This document shows, piece by piece, positions 25,848 to 34,481 of a stretch of 64,000 bases of DNA; the first letter of the stretch is position 1, and the number at the start of each line of letters is the position of its first letter. Where the stretch lies: NCBI RefSeq assembly GCF_026020075.1, contig NZ_CP102772.1:1-64000 (forward strand), read 5' to 3'. Origin of the DNA: Bosea sp. NBC_00550 (GTDB lineage: Bacteria; Pseudomonadota; Alphaproteobacteria; Rhizobiales; Beijerinckiaceae). Under the pieces are notes generated by a model. It was given only the letters and a program-made list of their open reading frames with translations. It was not told where the DNA came from and made no database searches. The translations under genes were made by a program, and so were the position numbers.

Positions 25848-26477
25848 ATTGGGGTCCTTGCTCAAGTCTGCGCGCGAATGCGAACGCATCAATCTAATAG
25901 GCCAAGACGTCGGGTGCGCCATCGCAGAGCGACCGCATCGGTCGGGAATTCCTGTGGATGTTCATCAGGTCTCCTCCGATAGCAGTGGCCCATCACAGCG
26001 GGCGGGGAGCGCCCCCGACCACGCGTGGACGTGTGAACGGCAGGACGGCGTCCGTTCAGAAACTGTGGCGCATAAATGGGCCAACCGCTGACGCCGCTAT
26101 CGATGCCGGGGGCACGCCCAAGCACAGCCTGGATTAGCCTTTCGCTCTGCGGCGGACATCGCGGATTTTCAGCGGTTGCCACAGCCGGCCGCTCGCCATC
26201 ATGCGGACATTCGATCTCGGGGCGTGAGCGCCGCCAGAGCCCCTGGGACGTCAGCCAGCTTCGCCGCAGCCGCTGGGCTGTCTCCGGCGGTAAGGTTGCC
26301 CCGCAGTCGTTGCGCGTCGCCGGGCCGCTCTGACAGCTGCTACCATGAGCCTTGTCCCGCGCGGCTATGTCTTTGACCAGATCAACGTCCAGCTGACTGG
26401 CATCGTCGCTTTCGTTCGACGGTCGAACGACCGATAGAGTATACCGTAGCGGACACATCACAGGTGGCGCAAAACGG
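25848..26477. other. Stretch upstream of lipoprotein copy 2 and the recombinase
   Basis: About 630 bases without an intact gene. It contains a 23-codon frame at 25894-25965 (minus strand) with a strong ribosome site GGAGGAG that opens MNIHRNSRPM, an IS481-transposase-like start matching the stub at 6746. The rest shows no supported coding region. Confidence 0.4.
25894..25965 (-). pseudogene. IS481-like transposase 5' stub or leader ORF
   Basis: Twenty-three codons starting MNIHRNSR with GGAGGAG just upstream. The opening resembles the MNIHKNARLTP start of IS481-type transposases, then decays to a TAG. It lies 46 bases before the lipoprotein start, so it could also act as a leader ORF. The same block occurs upstream of copy 1. 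Confidence 0.35.
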
Positions 26478-26509
26478 TGTCCGTAAGGCTTGACGCGAGC
26501 CTACGGACA
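26478..26509. promoter_or_regulatory. Palindromic site upstream of the serine recombinase
   Basis: Inverted repeat TGTCCGTAAGGCT ... AGCCTACGGACA (12 of 13 bases pair) with an eight-base centre, 44 bases before the recombinase ATG. A related pair (GCGGACG / TACGGACG) follows at 26520-26540. Position and symmetry fit a resolvase res/crossover site or its operator. Confidence 0.55.
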
Positions 26510-26552
26510 TGCATTTCTGCGGACGATATCTCTACGGACGGGAAGCTCGCCC

Positions 26553-27188
26553 ATGCAGATTGTGTTCTATGCCCGCGTCTCGACTGCCGATCAGACCATT
26601 GCCCATCAGGAGCGGCAGGCGCGGGACGCCGGCTTCGCGATTGACCGCGTGGTCGCTGACAATGGCGTCTCCGGCGTCAGTAGCCGGCTTGCCGAGCGGC
26701 CAGAGGGCCAGCGCCTGTTCGACCTGCTCCGGGCCGGGGACGTGTTGGTCGTGCGCTGGGTCGACCGGCTCGGGCGCAACTACGCCGACGTCACCGAAAC
26801 GATCCGGGAGTTCATGCGACGGGGTGTGGTCATCAAGACCATCATCAACCGCATGACCTTCGACGGGGCCACGGCAGACCCGATGCAGCAAGCCGTCAGG
26901 GATGCCCTTATTGCCTTCATGGCAGCCTCGGCGCAGGCGCAGGCGGAAGCTACAAAGGCGGCACAGGCGGCTGGCATCGAGCACGCGAAGGCGAGCAATG
27001 GCAGCGCCTACAGGGGCCGCAAGCCGAGCTTTACCCGAGCGCAAATGGAAACCGTTCGGGACCTGCTGGCGCAGGATGCAGGTGTCAGCGTCATCGCCAG
27101 GACGACCGGTCTGTCCCGGCAGGCGATCTACCGGATGAAGGATGATCCCGCGGAGGCAGAGGCGGCGCTGGCGAGGTGGGGGATATAG
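26553..27188 (+). CDS. Serine recombinase (resolvase/invertase family)
   Basis: A 211-residue small serine recombinase. The catalytic domain opens MQIVFYARVSTADQT, where Ser10 is the nucleophile, and continues with the Arg-rich catalytic residues in VVRWVDRLGRNYADV. The long helix and a C-terminal helix-turn-helix (DLLAQDAGVSVIARTTGLSRQAIYRM) bind the site. The start at 26553 has GGGAAG about ten bases before it; the longer frame from 26490 would run across the palindromic site. It probably resolves or inverts DNA at the nearby palindrome. No transposase is adjacent, so it may be the survivor of a Tn3-like or other element. Confidence 0.85.
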   Translation: MQIVFYARVSTADQTIAHQERQARDAGFAIDRVVADNGVSGVSSRLAERPEGQRLFDLLRAGDVLVVRWVDRLGRNYADVTETIREFMRRGVVIKTIINRMTFDGATADPMQQAVRDALIAFMAASAQAQAEATKAAQAAGIEHAKASNGSAYRGRKPSFTRAQMETVRDLLAQDAGVSVIARTTGLSRQAIYRMKDDPAEAEAALARWGI

Positions 27189-27192
27189 CCAT

Positions 27193-27310
27193 CTAGCCGG
27201 CGTTGCCCAGGGTGTTGCCGGTGAGCGGGTTGGTGTTCATCCGGCCAGAGGCCAGACCGCCGGTGATATAGACGGGGGTCCGGTCGAAGGCGTAGGCGAT
27301 GCGGGGCAAA
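27193..27310 (-). pseudogene. Internal fragment of the outer membrane protein gene
   Basis: About 118 bases that match the middle of the gene at 24367-25104 and encode the same segment (YAFDRTPVYITGGLASG ... NTNPLTGNT). No start, signal or C-terminus. It is a relic of a second OMP gene, or of recombination, between the recombinase and kup. Confidence 0.7.
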
Positions 27311-27376
27311 GGGGAAGCATGCCTTGCTACCACCGCTGCTGCATGCGCTATTCCCATGTAACGGGGAGTCCGGCGC

Positions 27377-29299
27377 ATGGCTCGTGAGGTTCTTTCGCAA
27401 GACGGCTCTGCGTCTCACCGCGATCACAACGGCTCCGTCCGCGCCCTGACGCTCGGCGCTCTGGGCGTCGTTTATGGCGACATCGGCACCAGCCCGCTCT
27501 ATGCGCTCAAGGAAGCGGCGAGGGCCGCGGCTGCCGGAGCAGCCTTGCGGCCGGAAGCCGTTATCGGCTGTGTCTCGATGATCCTCTGGGCGCTGATCCT
27601 GATCATCTCGATCAAGTACTCGATCTTGATCCTGCGCGCCGGCAATCGCGGCGAAGGCGGCATCATGGCGATGCTGGCCCTGCTCAAGGCGCGCCATGCC
27701 AAGCCCGGCACAGGGCGCGCCTATGTCCTCGTCGTCGGCCTCGTCGGTGCCGCCTTGCTCTATGGCGATGGCGCGATCACGCCGGCCATCTCTGTGCTCA
27801 GCGCGATCGAGGGCCTCAAGATCGACGCACCGATGCTGGCGCCGGCCGTCGTGCCGCTGACCGCCGCGATCCTGATGGGCGTCTTCCTGGTCCAGAGCAA
27901 GGGCACCGGCTTCATCGGTCGGCTGTTCGGGCCGATCATGCTGCTCTGGTTCCTGGCGCTCGCTCTGCTCGGCATCCGGGGCATCCTGATGGCGCCGGAG
28001 ATTCTCGCAGCGATCAACCCGTTGAAGGCGCTCTACTTCATTACCCACACCGCCCCGCTAGTCGGCTTCGCCGTACTGGGCGCCACATTCCTGGCTGTGA
28101 CCGGTGGCGAGGCGATGTATGCGGATATGGGCCATTTCGGTCCAAAACCCATCCGCCTCGCCTGGTTCACCATCGTGCTGCCTGCGCTGATGCTCAATTA
28201 TTTTGGCCAGGGCGGGCTGCTGCTCACCCAACCTGCAGCCCTTACCAACCCATTCTACCAACTCGCCCCGGACTGGGCGCACTACCCATTGATCTTCTTC
28301 GCCACCGCCGCCGCCGTCATCGCCTCGCAGGCGGTAATCACCGGCGCCTTCTCGCTTACTCGACAGGCAGTGCAGCTGGGCCTCTTCCCCGCCGTCCACA
28401 TCAAGCACACGGCTCATGACCAAAGGGGACAGGTCTACATTCCGATCGTTAACTGGATGATCTGCCTGGCGACACTCACCTCGGTCTTCATGTTCCGCTC
28501 GTCCGATGCGCTGGCCGGCGCCTATGGCATCGCCGTCTCATTGCTCATGGCCATCACCACCGGACTTGCAGCGCTGATCGCCCTCAAATGGGGCTACAAC
28601 CCAATCCTTGTCGTGGCGGTCAACGGCTTCTTCCTGCTGATCGACCTTGCCTTCTTCTCCGCCAACCTGCCGAAGCTGCATGAAGGTGGCTGGTATCCCC
28701 TGGTCCTGGCGCTCGTGCTGGTGGTGGTCATGCTGACCTGGCGGGGCGGCCTCGCTTTGGTGGAGGCCGCGCGTGGCCGCCAACGCGAGCCGGAGTGGGA
28801 CTTTCTCAACATGCTCGCGACGAACCCGCCACTCCGCCTGCCGGGCACCGCCGCCTTTCTGGCCTCGGCCGCGCGCGGGCTTCCGCTCTCACTCACGCAT
28901 TTCGTTCGCCACAATCATGCCCTGCACGAGCGCGTTCTTCTTGTTACCGGAAAGCTCGAGGAAATCCCGCGCGTGCCCGACGAAAACCGGATGCAGGTGA
29001 TCGAACTCGCGCCAGGCGTCACTCGCGTGATCCTGCATTTCGGTTTCATGGAGACGCCACGTATTCCCGATGGCCTGCGCTGCGGCGCCGACCGGGGTCT
29101 TCTGCCGGGCGTCGATCTCGACCAAATGTCGTACTACATTGGCCGCGAGACGATCATTCCGCGCGCGGACATAGTGGGAATGGCCATGTGGCGCGAGACG
29201 CTCTTCTCCTTTATGCAGCGTAACGCCGAGCGCTCAGCTGCCCATTTCCACATCCCGGCGAAGCAGGTTGTGGAGGTCGGCGTGGAGATCGAGATCTGA
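27377..29299 (+). CDS. kup: Kup-family potassium uptake protein
   Basis: K+:H+ symporter, 640 residues. The N-terminal family motif ALGVVYGDIGTSPLYAL is complete, followed by about twelve membrane helices and the family stretches YGDGAITPAISVLSAIEG and GGEAMYADMGHFG. A C-terminal cytosolic domain of about 190 residues begins near WDFLNMLATNPPLRLPGTA and ends with a regular IEI. The length is typical (620-640). It is a single gene, with an accessory element beginning about 150 bases downstream. Confidence 0.96.
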   Translation: MAREVLSQDGSASHRDHNGSVRALTLGALGVVYGDIGTSPLYALKEAARAAAAGAALRPEAVIGCVSMILWALILIISIKYSILILRAGNRGEGGIMAMLALLKARHAKPGTGRAYVLVVGLVGAALLYGDGAITPAISVLSAIEGLKIDAPMLAPAVVPLTAAILMGVFLVQSKGTGFIGRLFGPIMLLWFLALALLGIRGILMAPEILAAINPLKALYFITHTAPLVGFAVLGATFLAVTGGEAMYADMGHFGPKPIRLAWFTIVLPALMLNYFGQGGLLLTQPAALTNPFYQLAPDWAHYPLIFFATAAAVIASQAVITGAFSLTRQAVQLGLFPAVHIKHTAHDQRGQVYIPIVNWMICLATLTSVFMFRSSDALAGAYGIAVSLLMAITTGLAALIALKWGYNPILVVAVNGFFLLIDLAFFSANLPKLHEGGWYPLVLALVLVVVMLTWRGGLALVEAARGRQREPEWDFLNMLATNPPLRLPGTAAFLASAARGLPLSLTHFVRHNHALHERVLLVTGKLEEIPRVPDENRMQVIELAPGVTRVILHFGFMETPRIPDGLRCGADRGLLPGVDLDQMSYYIGRETIIPRADIVGMAMWRETLFSFMQRNAERSAAHFHIPAKQVVEVGVEIEI

Positions 29300-29445
29300 T
29301 CGCCACGCCTTGACCCTGCCCTTGAGAAGCAGATCGCAAAAGCGTTCAGCGAGAAGCAGTGGCCGTGGTCTCGGCCCGGACGGGTCACACAATCCCGGTC
29401 CAGCCGACCGGAAGCGCGAGCACGCGGTCGGCTCCCTCGCCAAGC

Positions 29446-29892
29446 TCAATGATGATCGTCCTCCCCTGACGGGACGCCCCGCGCGTTTCTCTCGAACCAT
29501 GAAGCAAGATCGTCACCCCATAAGGCGGCGAGTTCAGAGGGGCTGCAATCATAGGGCGAGCGAGGGTTCAGCGCTTCGATGCCTTTCCGCCAGCGCCCTT
29601 GATGCTTCGGCGGCAGAAGCGGGTTATTCACGTCGATCGGCTTGTCGTCCATCGCCTTGAGGACGTCCTTCATCCGCAGCGAACGCGGTTTCCGCCGGGT
29701 CTGCGTGTTCCGCTCCGTCGCGAGCTTCTTGAAATGCACCAGGTCGCTGACCAGGCGGGCATAGGCGGGGACGTTTGTCTGCCGGAGCTTTTCGATCACC
29801 TCCGCGCCGTGTTCGGCGACATCGGCGGCCACGAGTTCGATGATCGATGCGCCGAGGCGATCCCGGGCGTTGAGCAGGTTCCTTCGCTGCAT
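29446..29892 (-). CDS. Phage-type hypothetical protein
   Basis: About 148 residues from the internal ATG at 29892 (MQRRNLLNARDRLGASII). The opening pattern (ARDRLGASIIELVAADVAEHGAEVIEKLR ... PAYARLVSDLV) matches a small phage protein family that often sits near terminase genes. A basic middle (RRKPRSLRMKDVLKAMDDK) and an acidic tail follow. It is the leftmost gene of the putative integrative element. Its role is not known; a DNA-packaging or replication link is possible from family context only. Confidence 0.55.
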   Translation of the reverse strand: MQRRNLLNARDRLGASIIELVAADVAEHGAEVIEKLRQTNVPAYARLVSDLVHFKKLATERNTQTRRKPRSLRMKDVLKAMDDKPIDVNNPLLPPKHQGRWRKGIEALNPRSPYDCSPSELAALWGDDLASWFERNARGVPSGEDDHH

Positions 29893-30321
29893 GGCGGCTT
29901 CTCTCGCGCCTGCGCGCGACGCGCGCGAATGGGGCAATTCTAGCAGGAACCAGCTGTCCGTATCTGGCGAAAAGTAAGACGCCGCAGTTGGCCGGCAACC
30001 GCCTTTGGCGCTGCGCCTCCATCGATCATCGCAGCCAGGGCTTCAGGAACCGCCAGGGGGAGGTCTGCTTCAGGCGGGTCAGCCGGGGCTGGCCTGTCGT
30101 CGGCCGATCTCGTGAATATAAATTCATTCGATTCAAGTTTAACCCAGAAGTTCGTGTTGAAATTCTAATAATACGAACTACTCCAATTTATTATGAAGGC
30201 AAAAACGAATTGACCCTGTATGTCGTCGATGATATCGTTATTATATTATTACTTATAGGCTCGCGGACTGGAGGCGCGTGCGTTAAGTGGTCGACAACAT
30301 TCTAGCGTGAGGATGTTTTCC
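29893..30321. other. AT-rich intergenic stretch in the element
   Basis: About 430 bases, of which 30115-30260 is strikingly AT-rich compared with all neighbours (AATTTATTATGAAGG, TTATTATATTATTACTTATAG). No gene is supported. It may be a promoter region for the divergent genes on each side or an origin-type unwinding region. Confidence 0.45.
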
Positions 30322-31131
30322 ATGCAGAAATTGCCGCCCCGGAATTCGTTCTCTCCGCCCCGTCGCCTGATCGGCGACGGCGGTCCGCCGCCAAACGGCG
30401 TCGCGCAGGCCAAGCCGGTCGCGCCCTACCGCGACCCGGCGATGGTCGGTTCGAACTACGACCGGCTCCCGAACGAAGGCTATATGACGATTGACGCCGA
30501 CTGGATCATTCCGGCGTTGCTAAAGGGCGTCCCGATCGAGGGGCGGATCCTGGAGCCGTGCGCAGGCCGCGGCCACATGGTCTACGCTCTCCGCCAGGCC
30601 GGGCTTGTTGTGATCGCCCGCGATCTGTTCGCCTATCCCGACCCGTTGGTCGCCGACATCGAGAGCGGCTGCGATCTTCTGGACATCAGCACACTGACCG
30701 GTTTCGACTGGGTGATCACGAACCTGCCTTTCAAGGATCAGGACGAGTTCCTCGCGCACCTCCTGCGCCTGGCAACCGAGGCCGGATGCGGCGTGGCAGT
30801 GCTGACGCGGCTGGAGTGGACTTCGGCGCAAGCGCGTCGTTTCCTTGTTCACGACCATCCGAACTTCGCGGGAAACGTGCTGCTGACGCGCCGTCCGCGC
30901 TGGAGTGAGGACGAGAAGGCGGCTCCGCGGCACAATTTCTCCTGGTCCGTCTGGCAGCCCGAGCCTCGGCCAGCCTCACGGCCCGCGTGGCTTCGGTTTG
31001 ACCAATTCACGCGCGCGTCTGCCGCGCTTCAGACCGGCCGTCGCCTTCCCACCTCACGGTCGGTAACCCGCTTGCACCGCGAGCGGCCAGAACGTGAGGG
31101 CCCCAACTTACGTCCTGGCTTCGAGGAGTGA
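30322..31131 (+). CDS. Orphan DNA adenine methyltransferase (phage type)
   Basis: About 269 residues. SAM-binding motif I is ILEPCAGRGHMVYAL (about 76-90) and the catalytic motif is WVITNLPFKDQDE (about 130), a variant of the N/D-PP-Y/F site with Leu in the second position. The short length and lack of a target-recognition domain resemble phage-encoded methyltransferases. GTGAGG lies nine bases before the ATG at 30322; a GTG at 30307 would add five residues. No restriction enzyme is adjacent, so it likely protects or marks the element's DNA. The N-P-P-to-N-L-P change leaves activity open. Confidence 0.7.
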   Translation: MQKLPPRNSFSPPRRLIGDGGPPPNGVAQAKPVAPYRDPAMVGSNYDRLPNEGYMTIDADWIIPALLKGVPIEGRILEPCAGRGHMVYALRQAGLVVIARDLFAYPDPLVADIESGCDLLDISTLTGFDWVITNLPFKDQDEFLAHLLRLATEAGCGVAVLTRLEWTSAQARRFLVHDHPNFAGNVLLTRRPRWSEDEKAAPRHNFSWSVWQPEPRPASRPAWLRFDQFTRASAALQTGRRLPTSRSVTRLHRERPEREGPNLRPGFEE

Positions 31132-31294
31132 GGTGCGACCTTTAAAGATCACGCTGAGGCAGCAATCGGGCATCGACGCTTGCCGCTTGCGTTTCGCGCT
31201 TCGCCCGCACCTGCGGTGGCTCCCGCCCCCTCACCCCCGCACCCCTCCCCCCTAAAGGGGGAGAGGGTGCGGTACGGGATTGGGGGCTGTAGTT

Positions 31295-31334
31295 TTCCGC
31301 ACCTTCCCGCACCTCTTCCGCACCTCAGGTGCGG
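31295..31334. repeat. CCGCACCT repeats next to the replication gene
   Basis: Three direct copies of a C-CCGCACCT unit within 30 bases followed by an inverted AGGTGCGGG, just after the stop of the primase-helicase gene. They could be iterons of an origin or part of a terminator. There is no T-run suited to a terminator. Confidence 0.4.
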
Positions 31335-31339
31335 GAACG

Positions 31340-33682
31340 TTATTCGGGAACAATAATGTATTTCCTGCCATCGCTGTTCTTGTCCGGGCGCTTTTCCTCT
31401 CGCAGGTGGCCGGCTTGCACCAGGCGCCGGATGTATCCACGGATCCTGTCCCTCTGTTCCTTAATTTCGGGGTCGAGGTTCAAGAGCGGGCCAAGCACGT
31501 ATCCGACCCAATCTTCAGCCGCGAAGTGGGCTCGGTAGTTGCCGGCGCGGACCGTGGCCTTGATATCCTCGAGGAGAGCCGGGGATATCGTCGTGTCCGC
31601 CAACCGCGCCTCCCACGGGACCGGTACGCCGATATGATCGCCTTCCGGGTTGTCGGCATCGTGGTTGTAGAGCGGGACGTTCTCGAGCCTGATCCAGGTC
31701 GAGGCATGGGCCGGCGGCGCGTGGTTGGTCTTGCCATCGACGAGGCGCAGGTGGCGCCAGCGCTGCTGCGGATCGATCCCGAAATTCTCCGCCTCTTTCT
31801 GCGTCATGCGCTGCACCAGGCGAACGTGGCGGCAGCCGTCGACGAAGGCAGCGGCCCCGCGGGCGTCACCGGCTTCGAGTTCGCGGGCTTGGCCGGCGGG
31901 GCCTTTGCGCGCGTGATGGACGAGCAGAATGGCGCAGTTTGCTCTGGTTGCGACGGCAGCCAGGGCCTTGATCACGGCGTCGACGGCGACGTTGTCATTT
32001 TCCGGGATGCCGTGCGCCGAGATCACCGGATCAATCACGAGGACATCGAGACCGTGCGCGACAATCGTCGCCTCGAGCCCGGCGAGGCTCGCCTCGTCGA
32101 GGGTGAACCCGTGGCCGTCGGCGCTGGCGATCTTGAGCGGCAGATCAAGTCCGCTCTCGAAGAACAACCGGCCTTCGTATTGATCGGGCGTGATACCGAA
32201 TTGCCGTGCGACGCCAACGAAGCGGCGCTCGAGTTCGTCGATTGGATCTTCAAGGTTCCAATACAAAACCCTGAGGGGCCGGATTGGGAGGTCGTGCAGG
32301 AGCCGCCGCCCGGTCGCCATCGCCAGTGCCTCGACCATGGCGACGATCGACTTTCCCGATCCGCCAGGCGCGACGAGGGCAGAGACGCACTGCCGCAAAT
32401 AGGCTTTGCCGTAGAGCCAGCGCCGCGGCGTAATGTCCTTGGCCGGGCGAAGGACGCGCGGCTGGATTGGCAGCACCTCCGGCTCGGGGGGCTCGTCCCA
32501 CCCTTCCGTGTCGTCCCCGCCGCCGCCGTCGGGGTCTGGCTCGGGGGGCTCATCCCACCCCTCGGGCCCCTCTCCGGCGTCCCGGGCTGGATTGTCCCCA
32601 TCCGCAGTGCGGTCCCCGGCGGGCGGGCCCCCATCCGCAGTGCCGTCCCCGGCGTCGTCAGCGGCCTCGTCCCAACCCCCGGTGCCGACTCCGGCGCCGC
32701 TGGCGGGTCTGTCCCAACCCTCGGTGCCGTCCGCAGGGCCGTCGTCGGGCCGAGCGTGAGCGTTCGTATCGCCACTGCTGCCAGGCTCCGGGCCAAGATT
32801 TGGGTCCGGGCGCCTGGACGGCTTCCTCCAGCCCGGGACCCGCCCAAAAACTTCAGCGAAGAGGCTCGCGGCCGTGATCGACCGGATGTCGGTGAAGCTC
32901 TCCCAGGTAGCCCTCGTGTGATCTGGATCGTAGCCCCACCACTTTTGGGACCATCTGTCGAAGGCCTCGAACGAGGCTCCCCCGGCCCGCGCCGCCATGC
33001 CGATCTTCAGCCACTTGTCACGGTCAACGTAGTCATTGGGCAGGGCGTCGAGCGCGGCCTCGACATCCGACGGGATGCAGGTGTGAAAGAAACCGAAGAT
33101 CTTGCCGTTGGCTCCTGCCGGAGCGTCGGCTGTCGTCTTCGCCGACATCGGCCAGCGTGCCTTGCACTCCCTCTCGAACGCTTCTTCCTGCCCCTCGGTG
33201 ATCAGCGGCAGATCGTCGAATGGAACCGCGTCGAGCGGCACATCGCGCCACTCGTAGGGCACGCCGGACACATGGTCGCCGAACGCGACAAACTGCTGAC
33301 CGTCGCCGAGTATCTCGATCTTGCTTCCGGTGTGAAAGGGCAGCGCGATCGTCCGTTTCAGGCGCGGCCGGTCGGAGCGGTAAACGGACAGTACGCGCGG
33401 TGAATTGCTTCGGAACCGCGTCGGCGCCGGCCCGAAATGTTTCTCGACCAGCGCCTCGACCTCGGCTGCCCTGTCGGGATCGTCAACGTCGATGTCGACG
33501 GCGCGCAACTTGTCGCAGCGAATTCCTGTGCTCGCGCCTTCCTGGTTGAAGACCGGCACGCCGGCCGTCTGCCGCCAGCCCGCCTCGAATGGCGCCTTCC
33601 CGGCGGTCCGCACGGCGATGACGCGATAGCCCCTGGCGTCCAGGCGCTCGCGAAGCTCCGTCACCTCGCGTTCGAGGGTCAT
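31340..33682 (-). CDS. Prim-pol / PriCT / RepA-like AAA ATPase replication protein
   Basis: About 780 residues in three parts. Residues 1-190 are a bifunctional primase-polymerase domain with the acidic pair in AVDIDVDD (about 60). Residues 200-265 are a PriCT-2 domain (DRDKWLKIGMAARAGG ... WWGYDPDHTRATW). After a long linker (about 284-407) comes a RepA/DnaB-like ATPase with Walker A GGSGKS (about 438) and Walker B VLVIDP (about 548). Such proteins prime and unwind DNA at the origin of phage satellites and plasmids. The linker repeats a GWDEPPEP-like unit four times. The start at 33682 overlaps the stop of the upstream gene by ATGA. C-terminal winged helix may bind the origin. Confidence 0.8.
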   Translation of the reverse strand: MTLEREVTELRERLDARGYRVIAVRTAGKAPFEAGWRQTAGVPVFNQEGASTGIRCDKLRAVDIDVDDPDRAAEVEALVEKHFGPAPTRFRSNSPRVLSVYRSDRPRLKRTIALPFHTGSKIEILGDGQQFVAFGDHVSGVPYEWRDVPLDAVPFDDLPLITEGQEEAFERECKARWPMSAKTTADAPAGANGKIFGFFHTCIPSDVEAALDALPNDYVDRDKWLKIGMAARAGGASFEAFDRWSQKWWGYDPDHTRATWESFTDIRSITAASLFAEVFGRVPGWRKPSRRPDPNLGPEPGSSGDTNAHARPDDGPADGTEGWDRPASGAGVGTGGWDEAADDAGDGTADGGPPAGDRTADGDNPARDAGEGPEGWDEPPEPDPDGGGGDDTEGWDEPPEPEVLPIQPRVLRPAKDITPRRWLYGKAYLRQCVSALVAPGGSGKSIVAMVEALAMATGRRLLHDLPIRPLRVLYWNLEDPIDELERRFVGVARQFGITPDQYEGRLFFESGLDLPLKIASADGHGFTLDEASLAGLEATIVAHGLDVLVIDPVISAHGIPENDNVAVDAVIKALAAVATRANCAILLVHHARKGPAGQARELEAGDARGAAAFVDGCRHVRLVQRMTQKEAENFGIDPQQRWRHLRLVDGKTNHAPPAHASTWIRLENVPLYNHDADNPEGDHIGVPVPWEARLADTTISPALLEDIKATVRAGNYRAHFAAEDWVGYVLGPLLNLDPEIKEQRDRIRGYIRRLVQAGHLREEKRPDKNSDGRKYIIVPE

Positions 33683-34248
33683 CCCGCCCAACCTTCTGGT
33701 TCGGTCGCATCGGACGCGCCCGCGTTCTGGGAATGGGAGCGGTCGGGGTTCGGGAACGCCTGGTTGCGCGGCACCCAATCCACCACCCTGTAGGCGAGCA
33801 GCCGCGTTTCATGGTCCCCGAACTGGATCGGCTGCGATGGGCCGAAGACGATGAGCGGGACCAGGCCGCGTCCGAACCGGGGTTCGCATTCGTTGTAAAG
33901 ACGGGTGACGAATTCGCAGTGTGAGTACGTCCAATTGGTCATTTCGAATGCGATGTCGGCGACGCCGAAGGCCTTCGGCGCGAGGGCGAACAGCGACAAT
34001 GCGGGCTTTGCCTCCGCCGTCGGCGGCGGCGGCATCGGACCGTCGAGCCCCGGGACCGGCGTGAATTTACGCTTGCCGCTGCCGTCATGGCCGGTAAGCC
34101 AGCCGCGCCGGACGCGCTCGATATCGATCGCAACGGCCTGGCCCTCGAGCGAGATGAAGCGGGAGCCCGCCTTGCTGCTGATCGCCCACTCGTCGCGTGA
34201 TGGGGCGTAGCGGATGTACGGCCGACGGATCGGCATCGCGATCGGCAT
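33679..34248 (-). CDS. Hypothetical protein coupled to the replication gene
   Basis: About 189 residues from the ATG at 34248 (MPIAMPIRRPYIRYAPS). It has a beta-rich front (DEWAISSKAGSRFISLEGQAVAIDIERV), a Pro-rich middle and a C-terminal region with LVPLIVFGPSQPIQFG. I recognise no domain. The overlap with the primase-helicase (four bases) means that the two proteins are made together, so it likely helps replication of the element. The longer frame to 34320 is less likely because of an AT-rich control region directly upstream. Confidence 0.5.
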   Translation of the reverse strand: MPIAMPIRRPYIRYAPSRDEWAISSKAGSRFISLEGQAVAIDIERVRRGWLTGHDGSGKRKFTPVPGLDGPMPPPPTAEAKPALSLFALAPKAFGVADIAFEMTNWTYSHCEFVTRLYNECEPRFGRGLVPLIVFGPSQPIQFGDHETRLLAYRVVDWVPRNQAFPNPDRSHSQNAGASDATEPEGWAG

Positions 34249-34481
34249 GATGGAGCCTCCATTTCGGAAGACCGCCGGCGCAGGACAGCGCAGCCCGCCA
34301 AGCTCCAGAGATGTTGTCAATCTCTGTGGCCGTGCGGATGGAAGTATTAGCGACGGTATTTCTATTTATTCACGGAATATCTTGTCGGAAGACAAGACCA
34401 TTATTCGTTCTATGAGGACGTAACGACAAAATTAATCTTACGTGTCGGCTGACATCGTCAGATATCCCGCGTCCATTGGCC
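34249..34481. promoter_or_regulatory. AT-rich control region upstream of the replication operon
   Basis: From about 34330 to 34445 the sequence turns AT-rich (TATTTCTATTTATTCACGG) and contains a perfect six-base hairpin CTTGTC-GGAA-GACAAG at 34381-34396. It lies between AlpA-like regulator and the replication operon, all on the minus strand, so it probably holds the promoter controlled by the regulators. Confidence 0.45.

Noticed and set aside
25889..26461. Minus-strand frame of 190 codons upstream of lipoprotein copy 2
   Set aside because: No ribosome site, mixed composition, and a shorter coupled frame with a good ribosome site lies inside another frame.
31295..31334. CRISPR-like repeats
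   Set aside because: The units are 8-10 bases, directly adjacent and partly inverted, with no spacers and no cas genes.
31280..33403. Long plus-strand frame of 707 codons
   Set aside because: It is the shadow of the primase-helicase gene; composition is abnormal and the minus-strand protein has clear Walker and PriCT motifs.
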